Assembly: GCF_003254745.1 (NCBI RefSeq) | Contig: NZ_QKXH01000015.1 | Location: 17,010 to 81,009 of the forward strand | Origin: Flavobacterium aquariorum | Lineage (GTDB): Bacteria; Bacteroidota; Bacteroidia; Flavobacteriales; Flavobacteriaceae | DNA length: 64,000 bases | Direction: 5' to 3' | Shown here: positions 1 through 7,723 of the stretch, piece after piece | Numbering within the stretch: the stretch's first letter is position 1 | How the letters are laid out: each line of letters opens with the position of its first letter | Notes under the pieces: generated by a model | Database searches by the model: none | What the model saw: only the letters and a program-made list of their open reading frames with translations | Told to the model about the DNA's origin: nothing | Position numbers and translations under genes: made by a program

Positions 1-671
1 ATCAAGTCCAAATGACGAATCATTACTTTGTTTTTCTCAATAACGGATTGGGTGATACTTAAGGTTTTCAACTCATCGTTTCTGTTAATCACTAAACCGT
101 GGTTGTTATTATCAACCTCTGTATAACGATGAAAATAGAGCATTTTTTCTTCAGTAATTTCAGGATTGGCATCTAAAAAAGTGTAAAACCAATTAGCTCT
201 CCGTTCCCGAATCACTTTGGAATATAGGGTTGAAGAAGACCAAACATAATTTTTATCCGTCTCTAAAGCGATGGTTGATTTTTCGACTCCATTCCAACGC
301 AATTGAAAAAGCTGCTTATCCTGAAACAAAACTAAGGTAAAAGGCTCGATGTTTTCTAAATCAATTTCACTCCAAAAATCCTTTGGCGAAGCGCTACTTA
401 TCATTTCGAGAACAATTTGACCTCGGCTTTTTCGATAAGACAATTGCACTTGGTGTTTTTCGTCGGCTCCGTTTAACAAAACCAAAACCGTTCCGTTTTC
501 ATCCACCACAAACCAAGTTCCACCAGCTTTGGAGTCTTTTGGAAAAATAATATTTTTTCCGTTCAACGTGTAATTCTTTGGTGGAATAGCACTTGGCCGA
601 ATTATTTTTTCATCTCGATTGGAGGTAATGATAATTGTATCATTGGTATGAACAAAACTTACTGTGCACAT
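1..671 (-). CDS. NRDE (TANGO2-like) family protein, C-terminus cut by window edge
   Basis: I translated the reverse strand from an ATG whose first base is position 671. It begins MCTVSFVHTNDTIIITSNRDE, which carries the NRDE motif near the N-terminus that names the TANGO2/NRDE family. The frame stays open to the window edge, so about 223 residues are visible and the 3' end is missing. The start overlaps the stop of the upstream DinB-like gene by 13 bases, which supports translational coupling in one operon (YHS, DoxX, DinB-like, NRDE). The family is conserved from bacteria to animals. Its biochemical role is uncertain; proposals include haem or lipid handling, and a Cys nucleophile at residue 2 would fit an Ntn-hydrolase-like fold. 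Family assignment is strong; function is not known. Confidence 0.85.
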   Translation of the reverse strand, partial: MCTVSFVHTNDTIIITSNRDEKIIRPSAIPPKNYTLNGKNIIFPKDSKAGGTWFVVDENGTVLVLLNGADEKHQVQLSYRKSRGQIVLEMISSASPKDFWSEIDLENIEPFTLVLFQDKQLFQLRWNGVEKSTIALETDKNYVWSSSTLYSKVIRERRANWFYTFLDANPEITEEKMLYFHRYTEVDNNNHGLVINRNDELKTLSITQSVIEKNKVMIRHLDL

Positions 672-1147
672 TGTTTTCTATATTCAATTGTAGAACGAGC
701 CACTCCAAAATTATCATCAACGGCTATGTTTTCACATTTCAAAATTGCCACTTTAATTAAAGCTTGGTGATGAATGCAATGTTCCAGATTATATAACAAT
801 TCTCGGTAATAATTGCTTTGAATATGGACAACATTACCATCAATTATTTGTTGCAATTCGATATTTTTATTATCCTTTGAAATGCCGTTTTTAACATCCA
901 AAATCATTTGAATTGCAAAATCTGTATTGGTTTCAATCAAAACATTTCGCTCTCTTTTATCATAATTAACAATTCCTGAATCATAATTTCGATTCAAACA
1001 TTGAAACATTTCAACGATATGTCGCGTATGTTCCCCAATACTAGAGCCACTCAATTCAAAACAAGGTTCTGAATATTCCTCTTCTGACAATTGACTAAGC
1101 AATCCAATCAATTCGTCTAGACTATTATTTATGGACGGAATTAGCAT
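659..1147 (-). CDS. DinB-like four-helix metal-binding protein
   Basis: A 162-residue all-helical protein. A His occurs at residue 40 in GEHTRHIVEMF, and an HxxxH pattern at residues 123-127 (HCIHH). This spacing matches the three-His metal site of the DinB/YfiT superfamily, whose members include thiol-dependent transferases (bacillithiol, mycothiol) and many uncharacterised proteins. No catalytic activity can be read from the sequence alone. It lies 1 base downstream of the doxX-like gene and overlaps the NRDE gene by 13 bases, so it is the third gene of a tight four-gene operon. A role in stress or thiol chemistry is an inference from the neighbours. Confidence 0.75.
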   Translation of the reverse strand: MLIPSINNSLDELIGLLSQLSEEEYSEPCFELSGSSIGEHTRHIVEMFQCLNRNYDSGIVNYDKRERNVLIETNTDFAIQMILDVKNGISKDNKNIELQQIIDGNVVHIQSNYYRELLYNLEHCIHHQALIKVAILKCENIAVDDNFGVARSTIEYRKQCAQ

Positions 1148-1148
1148 A

Positions 1149-1538
1149 TTATAGTTTCAATTTTAAAAGGTTGATTATTTTACTTTTGTTCCAATAAATC
1201 AAAGCAATGCAACAAAGAAAGGTAATTATTGCTAAAATAAACAACTCGCCTCCATCATTTTTCACCTTGATTCCCAATACAAAAAGATGTGAAAAGATAG
1301 CGCCAAGCATTACTCCTGCTCCCATTAATGCACCTAACCAAGTTGTTCTCGGAATCAGAATCAAAACGGCTGCGATTAACTCGACTATTCCCGACCCAAT
1401 TCTTCCATAGGGTTCCATTCCTAAGGTCGAGAAAATATAAACACTTTCTTCGGCAGCAGTGAATTTAAAATACAACGTTTGCAATAAAATGATTGCAGCA
1501 GTTAGCCGAAATAACCATTGTACAACTGATGTTTTCAT
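1149..1538 (-). CDS. DoxX family membrane protein
   Basis: A 129-residue protein with four hydrophobic segments and the DoxX pattern: an N-terminal helix followed by LQTLYFKFTAAEESVYIFSTLGMEPYGRIGSG, then helices rich in Ala, Ile and Leu. DoxX proteins are small inner-membrane proteins linked to quinone reduction or to oxidative and thiol stress in other bacteria; their exact reaction is usually unknown. The gene is 6 bases from the YHS gene upstream and 1 base from the DinB-like gene downstream, so it is surely cotranscribed. Pairing of DoxX with exported YHS proteins is plausible for envelope redox or metal handling, but that is inference. Confidence 0.85.
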   Translation of the reverse strand: MKTSVVQWLFRLTAAIILLQTLYFKFTAAEESVYIFSTLGMEPYGRIGSGIVELIAAVLILIPRTTWLGALMGAGVMLGAIFSHLFVLGIKVKNDGGELFILAIITFLCCIALIYWNKSKIINLLKLKL

Positions 1539-1544
1539 AATTTC

Positions 1545-2006
1545 TTATTTTATAAATTTCTTCCAATTAGTATCAGCTTTTACCTTCAAACTGGCTTCGT
1601 CTTTATTCCAACTTTTTAAGGTATTGTTGAAATAGGCATTATAAAACAGATACAATTTGCCTTCAATGATTTTGAATGTTTCTGGATTAATTTCAACTTT
1701 TTCTCCAGAACTACCCATAGCATAGGCACACCAACCACCGTATTGCGGTTCGAAGGAAACTGGACTTTTGGAGAAAATTTCTTTATTTGCGGTTGAAGAA
1801 AATTGATAAATTACTCCATCGAATGAATACAAAATTTCCTTTTTTCCTTTTACAGCTTTATTTTGTTTAAAATAAGAAACAGGATCGTAACCTTGAATGG
1901 CAACTCTTTTTTCCAAATTATATTCGGATAGTTTTTTGCTCGCATTTTGTGCAAATGATTCCGAAGTTGCAACGAAAATCAACAGCAGTACTATTACTCT
2001 TTTCAT
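1545..2006 (-). CDS. Exported YHS domain protein
   Basis: The product starts with MKRVIVLLLIFVATSESFAQ, a clear signal peptide cleaved after Ala-Gln. An upstream in-frame ATG at 2015 would add three residues (MVI); I prefer 2006 because it gives a normal n-region. The YHS domain lies at about residues 30-105: VAIQGYDPVSYF, then FSSTANKEIFSKSP and PQYGGWCAYAMG. YHS domains are short, often metal-associated modules; the Cys in GGWCAYAMG is the likely ligand. It is the first gene of the YHS-DoxX-DinB-NRDE operon, with a promoter directly upstream. A periplasmic role in metal or redox handling is inferred. Confidence 0.8.
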   Translation of the reverse strand: MKRVIVLLLIFVATSESFAQNASKKLSEYNLEKRVAIQGYDPVSYFKQNKAVKGKKEILYSFDGVIYQFSSTANKEIFSKSPVSFEPQYGGWCAYAMGSSGEKVEINPETFKIIEGKLYLFYNAYFNNTLKSWNKDEASLKVKADTNWKKFIK

Positions 2007-2041
2007 AATAACCATTTTTTTGTTTATCGATTTTGATATTA

Positions 2042-2100
2042 CAAATGTAAAGCACTAAAAAAAGGTAAAATGTCAGGTATCTTACATTGGAGGCAAAATT
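2042..2100 (-). promoter_or_regulatory. Promoter region of the YHS-DoxX operon
   Basis: Read on the minus strand, TACATTTG at 2049-2042 matches the Bacteroidetes -7 box TAnnTTTG. Upstream of it lie sequences that loosely resemble the direct half-sites found before the thioredoxin and AhpD-like genes (ATGTCAGG at 2070, AGGCAAAA at 2091, 21 bp apart). The -7 match is good; the operator resemblance is weak. Confidence 0.4.
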
Positions 2101-2108
2101 TCTCTAAA

Positions 2109-2990
2109 TCAACTTACTGCCTTGGCAAAACCAACGGTATCACGATACATCTGAGGAGAAACTTCGGCATTGATTTTAAAGAAACGACTAAAATAATGCT
2201 CGTCGTCATACCCCAGTTCATGCGCAATTTCTTTTACCGGTTTATTTGTTAAATACAATTCCCTTTTGGCTTCGATGATAATGCGTTCTGCAATTAAATT
2301 GGTCAACGTTTTATTGAAGTGATTTTTGGTGATTTTGGCTAAAGCTTTTGGAGAAATATTAAGCAAGTCAGCATAATCACTGGGAGAATGTTTGGTTTTG
2401 AAATTTTGCTCAATGAAATTTTTTAAGTTTTGAAGAATAAATGGTGCCGTATTTTCTTCTATTGGAACAAATTCTTTTGGTTGCTGTTCTTTTTTTAATC
2501 GAGAGGCGGTAATCAGAAAGATTTTCAAATAGGATATTAATAATTCATATTGTGCCAATGCTGGATTCTGCATTTCAATCTTCATTTGTTCCAAAACCAT
2601 ATTGAATGTAGCTTTAGCCGCTCCATCAATCAACACGTACGGTGGTTCATAAATATTATTGAACAAGACCCCATTACAAGCTACTTCATCATGGTGTTTC
2701 ATTATACAGAAAAAATCGGGATGAAAATGAATGACTTTCCCTTCTATAGCAACATCAGAGGATAACATAAAAGGCTGATAGGGCGCAAAAGCCAATAATT
2801 GATTTTCTAAAAAATCATATTCAGAAAAATCTACTTTTACTTTGCCTTTTCCTCTTTGAATCCAAATTAATGAATAATAATTCAACCGCTGAATATGATC
2901 AAAACAAGAAATGCTTTCAAAAGAAAAAAGTTTGAAAGCCAAATTACCATTTTGTGGATTGACTAAAGTAAACGTGGATTGATCTATCAT
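2109..2990 (-). CDS. AraC family transcriptional regulator
   Basis: A 293-residue protein. The first ~150 residues form an AraC-type cupin-like sensor region (WIQRGKGKVKVDFSEYDFLENQLLAFAPYQPFML). The C-terminal ~100 residues carry two helix-turn-helix units, including SPSDYADLLNISPKALAKITKNHF and the signature KPVKEIAHELGYDDEHYFSRFFKINAEVSPQMYR. It is the last gene of the thioredoxin-NTF2-PPOX-AraC run (gaps 18, 5 and 22 bases) and so probably regulates its own operon. Direct half-sites 21 bp apart, the usual AraC-family layout, lie at 4769-4797 and 5619-5647 and are natural targets. The ligand is unknown. Confidence 0.92.
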   Translation of the reverse strand: MIDQSTFTLVNPQNGNLAFKLFSFESISCFDHIQRLNYYSLIWIQRGKGKVKVDFSEYDFLENQLLAFAPYQPFMLSSDVAIEGKVIHFHPDFFCIMKHHDEVACNGVLFNNIYEPPYVLIDGAAKATFNMVLEQMKIEMQNPALAQYELLISYLKIFLITASRLKKEQQPKEFVPIEENTAPFILQNLKNFIEQNFKTKHSPSDYADLLNISPKALAKITKNHFNKTLTNLIAERIIIEAKRELYLTNKPVKEIAHELGYDDEHYFSRFFKINAEVSPQMYRDTVGFAKAVS

Positions 2991-3012
2991 ACTATTTATT
3001 TTATAAACAAAT

Positions 3013-3642
3013 TTAATTCAAACGGGAATCTTTTAATTGGTTTTTCAGATTTTCTACTTCTTTTTCTAATTTTGAGATGTATTGAAGCTGCGGTTCAAAA
3101 GCTATTTGTATTTCTTCCACAGTAAAACGTTGTGTGATGTGCTGGGGACAATTCCAGTCAAAAGCTTCAATATGAAAAAGCATCATTCGCTCTGGATGAA
3201 ACTTATAGTCACCTAAATCGAGTTTGGTCAATAACTCCGGATTATCTTTCAGTTCAATAATTTCGGCTTTTGCAAAAATTTTCAGTCTGGCCCTTACAGT
3301 ATAATCCATCATAATTAATGCCACATTATTGTTGGTCGCAAAATTCCCAACCGACACGTACTGTTTGTTTCCTGAAAAATCGATAAAACCAATTGTGTTT
3401 TTATCTAAGATTTTTACAAAACCTTTGGGCCCGCCTCGATGCTGGATGTAAGGAAAGTTTTTTTCTCCAATGGATGCCAAATAGAAACTATCCCGGTTGC
3501 TTATAAAACTTATTTCATTTTCGGACAAGCCTTCGACGACATTGAACTTTTCCATTCGTTCATACGCTTTCCTACTACCGTGCACTTCTTGTAGCGCTTT
3601 AACAGCATCTGAAAAGGCTATTTCTGCAAAATTTTTAGCCAT
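3013..3642 (-). CDS. Pyridoxamine 5'-phosphate oxidase-family (flavin split-barrel) protein
   Basis: A 209-residue protein with the PPOX split-barrel pattern. ISNRDSFYLASIGEKNFPYIQHRGGPKGFVKILDKNTIGFIDFSGNKQYVSVGNF forms the first sheet, and NVALIMMDYTVRARLKIFAKAEII the second. Members bind FMN, haem or F420; this one lacks the residues that would mark it as true pyridoxine-phosphate oxidase (PdxH), so I read it as a generic flavin reductase-like protein. It ends with a short coiled segment (LQYISKLEKEVENLKNQLKD). It sits 5 bases after the NTF2-like gene and 22 bases before the AraC regulator. The context suggests response to a small reactive compound (inference). Confidence 0.85.
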   Translation of the reverse strand: MAKNFAEIAFSDAVKALQEVHGSRKAYERMEKFNVVEGLSENEISFISNRDSFYLASIGEKNFPYIQHRGGPKGFVKILDKNTIGFIDFSGNKQYVSVGNFATNNNVALIMMDYTVRARLKIFAKAEIIELKDNPELLTKLDLGDYKFHPERMMLFHIEAFDWNCPQHITQRFTVEEIQIAFEPQLQYISKLEKEVENLKNQLKDSRLN

Positions 3643-3647
3643 GACAA

Positions 3648-4061
3648 TTATTTAAATTTTCTGTCTTTTTCTTCTATAGGCATATCATTTATACTGGCGA
3701 ACCGTTTGCGCATCAAACCATTTTCATCAAACTCCCAGTTTTCATTTCCGTAAGCACGAAACCATTGTCCTGCCTCATTCCGGTATTCATATTCAAAACG
3801 AACTGCCATTCGATTTTCGCGAAAACCCCATAACTCTTTTTTGAGTTTATAATCGAGTTCTTTTTCCCATTTGCCCTTTAAGAATTCTTTTACTGCTTCA
3901 CGACCATTAATAAAGTCTGTTCTATTGCGCCATTCCGTATCAACAGTATAAGCCAAAGCAACGCGTTCTGGATCTTTACTATTCCAGGCATCTTCGGCCA
4001 ATTGTACTTTTTGTAAAGCAGTTTCCATATTAAATGGAGGAAGTGGATGTCTTTGTTCCAT
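3648..4061 (-). CDS. NTF2-like (DUF1348) protein
   Basis: A 137-residue soluble protein. It opens with the DUF1348/SnoaL-like signature: LQKVQLAEDAWNSKDPERVALAY, then EWRNRTDFINGREAVKEFLKGKW, and VRFEYEYRNEAGQWFRAYGNENWEFDENGLMRKR. NTF2-fold proteins of this type form cone-shaped pockets and often act on or bind small molecules; the substrate here is unknown. Length is normal for the family. It is the second gene of the operon led by the thioredoxin-like gene (gap 18 bases upstream, 5 downstream). Confidence 0.85.
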   Translation of the reverse strand: MEQRHPLPPFNMETALQKVQLAEDAWNSKDPERVALAYTVDTEWRNRTDFINGREAVKEFLKGKWEKELDYKLKKELWGFRENRMAVRFEYEYRNEAGQWFRAYGNENWEFDENGLMRKRFASINDMPIEEKDRKFK

Positions 4062-4079
4062 GATAATTAAAATTTTAAA

Positions 4080-4715
4080 TTAAGATAAAGCGCCTATTTG
4101 CAATAATGCAGATTGCGCTAAAAGTTCCGAGATTTCAATTTCTAAAGATTTTTGTCTGTCTTTTGCATACCACAAATGAAGCTGATTTGCGTAGGTGTCT
4201 GCCGTTGTTGGATCGGACTTTAACACTTTAACTAAATTTTGCGCAAATTCCGGTCTTGGCCCCCAAATACCAGTTACATTATAATTAGAATCCAATTGAA
4301 TTAATTTTGGAATTGACCGACCGTTATTGGTTAAATACTGATCCATTAATTCCAAATTCTGATCTCTATAAACTAATTTCATTACAATTTTCCCTTCGCT
4401 CTCTGCCTCTATTTTATGCAATGCTGGTAATATCTGCGAAGCATCACCACACCAATGTTCAGTTAAAACCAACCAATAGGTTTTGTTTTTTAAAAGTTGT
4501 ACTTCTTTCATTAATTTATTTGAAACAACATATGTTTTTTCCACACGATGCATACGATGCTGATTCAAGCTAATGTATTCTTTTATTTTGACATCAGAAT
4601 TAGCAGCCAAATCATCTGCCATGTGTTCCTTGTATTCATAGTAATTTATTCCTTTTTGAAAGTAGGCTTTGTATTCTAAATTTGTAATGGAGCTAAGATT
4701 ATTTTCCGTTGTCAT
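4080..4715 (-). CDS. Thioredoxin-like protein with a single active-site Cys
   Basis: A 211-residue cytoplasmic protein with a thioredoxin fold in its middle: YWLVLTEHWCGDASQILPALHKIEAE, followed by VYRDQNLELMDQYLTNNGRSIPKLIQLD, which holds the cis-Pro turn (SIP). The motif is WCGD rather than WCxxC: Cys89 is the only cysteine in the protein, so a normal dithiol-disulfide cycle is not possible. It may work by a monothiol mechanism or have lost redox activity. It leads the operon thioredoxin-NTF2-PPOX-AraC, and its promoter shares the 39-bp regulatory block with the AhpD-like gene promoter. Proteins of this single-Cys kind seem common in Bacteroidetes (recollection). Confidence 0.8.
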   Translation of the reverse strand: MTTENNLSSITNLEYKAYFQKGINYYEYKEHMADDLAANSDVKIKEYISLNQHRMHRVEKTYVVSNKLMKEVQLLKNKTYWLVLTEHWCGDASQILPALHKIEAESEGKIVMKLVYRDQNLELMDQYLTNNGRSIPKLIQLDSNYNVTGIWGPRPEFAQNLVKVLKSDPTTADTYANQLHLWYAKDRQKSLEIEISELLAQSALLQIGALS

Positions 4716-4736
4716 AGTTGTATTGTTTTAATTCGG

Positions 4737-4803
4737 TACAAAGTTGCGATATGAAACTCAAAAATAAAATGGATAAAAAACGTAAGATGATGGACAATTT
4801 TCC
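4737..4803 (-). promoter_or_regulatory. Promoter and paired operator of the thioredoxin-like operon
   Basis: The block 4765-4803 matches 5615-5653 at about 35 of 39 positions. Two half-sites, ATGGATAA (4769-4776) and ATGGACAA (4790-4797), are direct repeats with a 21-bp period. A weak -7 box (CAACTTTG on the minus strand, 4746-4739) lies exactly as far from the proximal half-site as in the second copy. The layout is that of an AraC-family activator site next to a weak promoter. Confidence 0.6.
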
Positions 4804-4925
4804 CTGTAAATAGAATTGTCACGATTAGAGGGAACGAATTTCTAATTCAGTAAAATTACCATTTTAATGCTACTATCTCAATTTAATGTCGGTAGAGTTA
4901 AATTCTACCAATAATTAAAACACAC

Positions 4926-4959
4926 AAAAGCCCCAAAATTTGTTTTTTTGGGGCTTTTT
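4926..4959 (-). terminator. Rho-independent terminator after the AhpD-like gene
   Basis: Inverted repeat AAAAGCCCCAAAA / TTTTGGGGCTTTT with a short loop, flanked by A and T runs on the two sides. It lies between the AhpD-like gene stop (5012) and the thioredoxin-like promoter and would stop minus-strand transcription of the former. The rest of 4716-5011 holds the thioredoxin operon promoter and nothing else I recognise. Confidence 0.75.
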
Positions 4960-5011
4960 GATTAATGTTTCTTTATCATCTTAATCTAACCTTTATGAAC
5001 ACGAATTACAA

Positions 5012-5548
5012 TTATAAAGCTGGTGCCAAAGGAAAATCAACTGGCACTTGTGTCAAATTGTGCAAAAAGTTCATCGCAGTTTTGTCGCTTATTAGGAGTA
5101 TCAAATCAACTAAATTCTCATTATTATAACCTTGGGCAAAAAACGAATCAACTAAATCAGAATTAGCGTTTCCTTTAGTCTGCGCAATTTCGGCAGCAAG
5201 CTGAACCAGTGCATTCAATTTGGCATCAGTAGCTTTTCCTCTTCGAATATCTAACAATTGCTCATCAGTAAAACCATTCATTTTCCCAATAACAGTATGG
5301 GCACTTTGGCAATACGTACAGTTGTTAACTTGACTTACGATTAAATTTACTGCTTCTTTTTCTTTATTGGATAAAGAAGTTTTGGCATTTTGATAGGCTA
5401 AAAATTTTTCCAACCCATTTTTTGAATATGCTATAGTAGCATATAAATTTGGAACAAATCCTAATGCTTTTTGCAAATTATCAAAAATTAGTTGATTGTT
5501 TTCTGAAACTTCTGATCTTGTTGGAACTTTAAATGTTGTAGTTGTCAT
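5012..5548 (-). CDS. Carboxymuconolactone decarboxylase (AhpD-like) family protein
   Basis: A 178-residue all-helical protein with the AhpD-type active-site motif NCTYCQSAHTVIG: Cys77, Cys80 and His84. This CxxC-x3-H arrangement is that of alkyl-hydroperoxidase partner proteins and peroxidase-related enzymes, not of true carboxymuconolactone decarboxylases, so thiol peroxidase activity is more likely. It is a single-gene unit, with a terminator downstream and a promoter that shares a paired 21-bp-spaced operator with the thioredoxin-like operon. The Crp/Fnr regulator gene lies just upstream in the same direction. Defence against peroxide or electrophiles is the best inference. Confidence 0.88.
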   Translation of the reverse strand: MTTTTFKVPTRSEVSENNQLIFDNLQKALGFVPNLYATIAYSKNGLEKFLAYQNAKTSLSNKEKEAVNLIVSQVNNCTYCQSAHTVIGKMNGFTDEQLLDIRRGKATDAKLNALVQLAAEIAQTKGNANSDLVDSFFAQGYNNENLVDLILLISDKTAMNFLHNLTQVPVDFPLAPAL

Positions 5549-5586
5549 TTTATTTATTTTTTTAAATTGCTTGTCTTTATTGACAT

Positions 5587-5653
5587 TACAAAGATGCGAC
5601 AGCTTTAAAATTTATAAAATGGACAATAAACGCAAGGTGATGGACAATTTTCC
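5587..5653 (-). promoter_or_regulatory. Promoter and paired operator of the AhpD-like gene
   Basis: Half-sites ATGGACAA at 5619-5626 and 5640-5647 are identical direct repeats 21 bp apart. A weak -7 box (CATCTTTG on the minus strand, 5596-5589) starts 23 bp from the proximal half-site, the same distance as in the copy at 4737-4803. Conservation of spacing between two separate promoters argues for a shared activator. Confidence 0.6.
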
Positions 5654-5679
5654 TTCCTCAAAAGAAAAAGTTAGAAAAA

Positions 5680-6357
5680 CTATAATTTAGTAATGTCTAC
5701 AATAATAATTTCTTTACGATTATAATGCAACAATCCATTAGTTTCCATTTCATTTAGCAATTGAGTGGCTGTTTGTCTGGATGTACAAATAATTTGAGCT
5801 ATATCATTCTGAGTTAAATAATTTTCAAGAACAACTCTATTTTCGGTGCGTTTACCTTCTCTTTCGGCCCAATCTTTTAGGAATTGATACAACCGAGTTT
5901 TGGCATCCTTCGAAATTAAATTAGTATAACTGTTTTTAATTCGTTTCATTTTCAATCCTACAAACTTAGTATAAGACAACGCCAAACTAGGATTTTGAAG
6001 CAATAGATTTTCAAAATCGGATAATAAGAAACTGCAGATAATGATTTCATCCGTCAATGCTTTCGCATATTCATTGGAATTCACATCGTTTTCCAAGGTC
6101 AATTCACCAAACAAATCTCCTTTTTGAATAATGTCTTTGATAGTTTCATTTCCGTCTTCATCGACAGCAACAATTTTGATACTTCCTTTTTTGAGTAAAA
6201 ATACTCTAGGTACATCTGAGGAAGAAAAATAGATTATATCTCCTTTTTTGGCTTTTTTAAAACCTGTAATGATACACAATTGCTTGATTTGTGACATACT
6301 CAATGTCCAAAACAATTTATGATTCCGAAGATACCAATATTTTAATTCGTCGTACAT
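5680..6357 (-). CDS. Crp/Fnr family transcriptional regulator
   Basis: A 225-residue protein with an N-terminal cyclic-nucleotide-binding-like beta-roll (about 20-135: KKGDIIYFSSSDVPRVFLLKKGSIKIVAVDEDGNE, GDLFGELTLEN) and a C-terminal winged helix (about 165-215: ENYLTQNDIAQIICTSRQTATQLLNEMETNGLL). No Cys cluster of the Fnr iron-sulfur type is visible. The effector is unknown. It lies upstream of, and in the same direction as, the AhpD-like gene, 131 bases away with a separate promoter between them. It is a second candidate, besides the AraC protein, for control of the neighbouring redox genes. Confidence 0.93.
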   Translation of the reverse strand: MYDELKYWYLRNHKLFWTLSMSQIKQLCIITGFKKAKKGDIIYFSSSDVPRVFLLKKGSIKIVAVDEDGNETIKDIIQKGDLFGELTLENDVNSNEYAKALTDEIIICSFLLSDFENLLLQNPSLALSYTKFVGLKMKRIKNSYTNLISKDAKTRLYQFLKDWAEREGKRTENRVVLENYLTQNDIAQIICTSRQTATQLLNEMETNGLLHYNRKEIIIVDITKL

Positions 6358-6434
6358 AACAATTTATAAGTGTGTTGCCAATTCATGTAAAAATAAACAA
6401 AGTCTTGTTCAAAAAAATACATCTATTAAATAAA

Positions 6435-6466
6435 AAATCCAAACTCGAAATTCAAGTTTGGATTTA
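6435..6466 (-). terminator. Terminator after the acyl-CoA dehydrogenase gene
   Basis: AAATCCAAACT (6435-6445) pairs with AGTTTGGATTT (6455-6465) around a 9-base loop, in an A/T-rich setting just past the acyl-CoA dehydrogenase stop on the minus strand. Confidence 0.6.
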
Positions 6467-6487
6467 TATATTGAATAAAAAAATATA

Positions 6488-7627
6488 TTATGCGATTAAG
6501 GTTCTTGAAATTACAATACGCTGAATTTCTGAAGTACCTTCATAAATTTGGGTGATTTTGGCATCACGCATCATACGCTCTACGTGATACTCGGCAACAT
6601 AACCGTTTCCGCCGTGAATTTGTACGGCTTCGATAGTAGTGTCCATAGCGGTTTGGGAAGCAAATAATTTGGCCATTGCTCCAGACTGAGAAATATCCAT
6701 TCCTTGATCTTTTTGATAAGCTGCATTAAAACACAACAATCTCGCTGCCGAAATTTGTGTTGCCATATCAGCCAATTTGAAAGCTATCGCTTGATGTTTG
6801 AAAATTTCTTTTCCAAAAGCTTTACGTTCCTGAGAATATTTCAAAGCCAATTCGTAAGCACCTGTTGCAATTCCCAAAGCTTGTGAAGCAATACCGATAC
6901 GTCCACCGTTTAAAACTGACATGGCAAAATTAAACCCAAAACCATCGGCTCCAATTCTATTTTCCTTTGGTACTTTCACATCATTAAACATTAAGGAATG
7001 AGTGTCAGAACCACGAATACCCATTTTCTTTTCTTTTGGACCAATATCAAATCCAGCCCAACCTTTTTCAACAATAAAAGCATTGATTCCTTTGTGTCCT
7101 TTTTCAATATCCGTTTGAGCAATCACAATATATGTTGAAGCAGAAGCACCATTTGTAATCCAATTTTTGGTTCCATTCAATAAGTAATGATCTCCTTTGT
7201 CAATCGCAGTCGTTTTTTGAGAAGTCGCATCCGAACCTGCTTCTGGCTCAGATAAACAAAATGCACCAATCACCTCTCCTTTGGCAAGTGGAACCAAATA
7301 TTTCATCTTTTGTTCTTCATTACAGTATTTTTCTAATCCTGCACAAACCAAAGAATTATTCACGGACATAATAACAGCTGCCGAAGCATCAATTTTAGCA
7401 ATTTCGGTAATAGCCAGAACATAAGAAACGCTATCCAGACCAGAACCACCATATTTGGGATCAACCATCATTCCCAGAAACCCAAGTTCAGCCATTTTTT
7501 TGACCTGTTCTGTAGGAAATTTAGAATGCTCGTCTCTTTCTATTACTCCTTCCAACAATTCAGTTTGAGCAAAATCTCGCGCTGCTTGCTGTATCATTAA
7601 TTGTTCTTCGGTTAGATTAAAATCCAT
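6488..7627 (-). CDS. Acyl-CoA dehydrogenase (short/branched-chain type)
   Basis: A 379-residue FAD enzyme that makes the trans-2,3 double bond in acyl-CoA, passing electrons to ETF. The three family regions are present: N-terminal helices; the mid beta-domain with GAFCLSEPEAGSDATSQKTTA and WITNGASASTYIVIAQT; and C-terminal helices with QIHGGNGYVAEYHVERMMRDAKITQIYEGTSEIQR. Glu363 in YEGTSE is the catalytic base, in the position used by short-chain and butyryl-CoA dehydrogenases. It stands alone, with its own promoter and a terminator. Substrate chain length cannot be fixed from sequence, although this type usually acts in butyrate or branched-chain amino-acid oxidation. Confidence 0.93.
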   Translation of the reverse strand: MDFNLTEEQLMIQQAARDFAQTELLEGVIERDEHSKFPTEQVKKMAELGFLGMMVDPKYGGSGLDSVSYVLAITEIAKIDASAAVIMSVNNSLVCAGLEKYCNEEQKMKYLVPLAKGEVIGAFCLSEPEAGSDATSQKTTAIDKGDHYLLNGTKNWITNGASASTYIVIAQTDIEKGHKGINAFIVEKGWAGFDIGPKEKKMGIRGSDTHSLMFNDVKVPKENRIGADGFGFNFAMSVLNGGRIGIASQALGIATGAYELALKYSQERKAFGKEIFKHQAIAFKLADMATQISAARLLCFNAAYQKDQGMDISQSGAMAKLFASQTAMDTTIEAVQIHGGNGYVAEYHVERMMRDAKITQIYEGTSEIQRIVISRTLIA

Positions 7628-7670
7628 AATAATGTAAAATAAAAATTGGTTTTTGTTTTAAAAATGTGCT

Positions 7671-7701
7671 CAAAGGTACTTTTTAATTATGAAATTTTCA
7701 A
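7671..7701 (-). promoter_or_regulatory. Promoter of the acyl-CoA dehydrogenase gene
   Basis: On the minus strand, TTG at 7701-7699 and TACCTTTG at 7678-7671 match the Bacteroidetes -33 and -7 boxes with a 20-base spacer. They lie about 45 bases upstream of the start codon. Confidence 0.55.
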
Positions 7702-7711
7702 TTTTGAATCG

Positions 7712-7719
7712 TAAATTTG
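7712..7719 (+). promoter_or_regulatory. Possible -7 box of anmK, close to the start codon
   Basis: TAAATTTG matches TAnnTTTG and ends only four bases before the anmK ATG. If real, the mRNA would start at or near the ATG and be almost leaderless. No convincing -33 TTG at the right distance is seen, so the call is weak. Confidence 0.25.
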
Positions 7720-7723
7720 GCCT

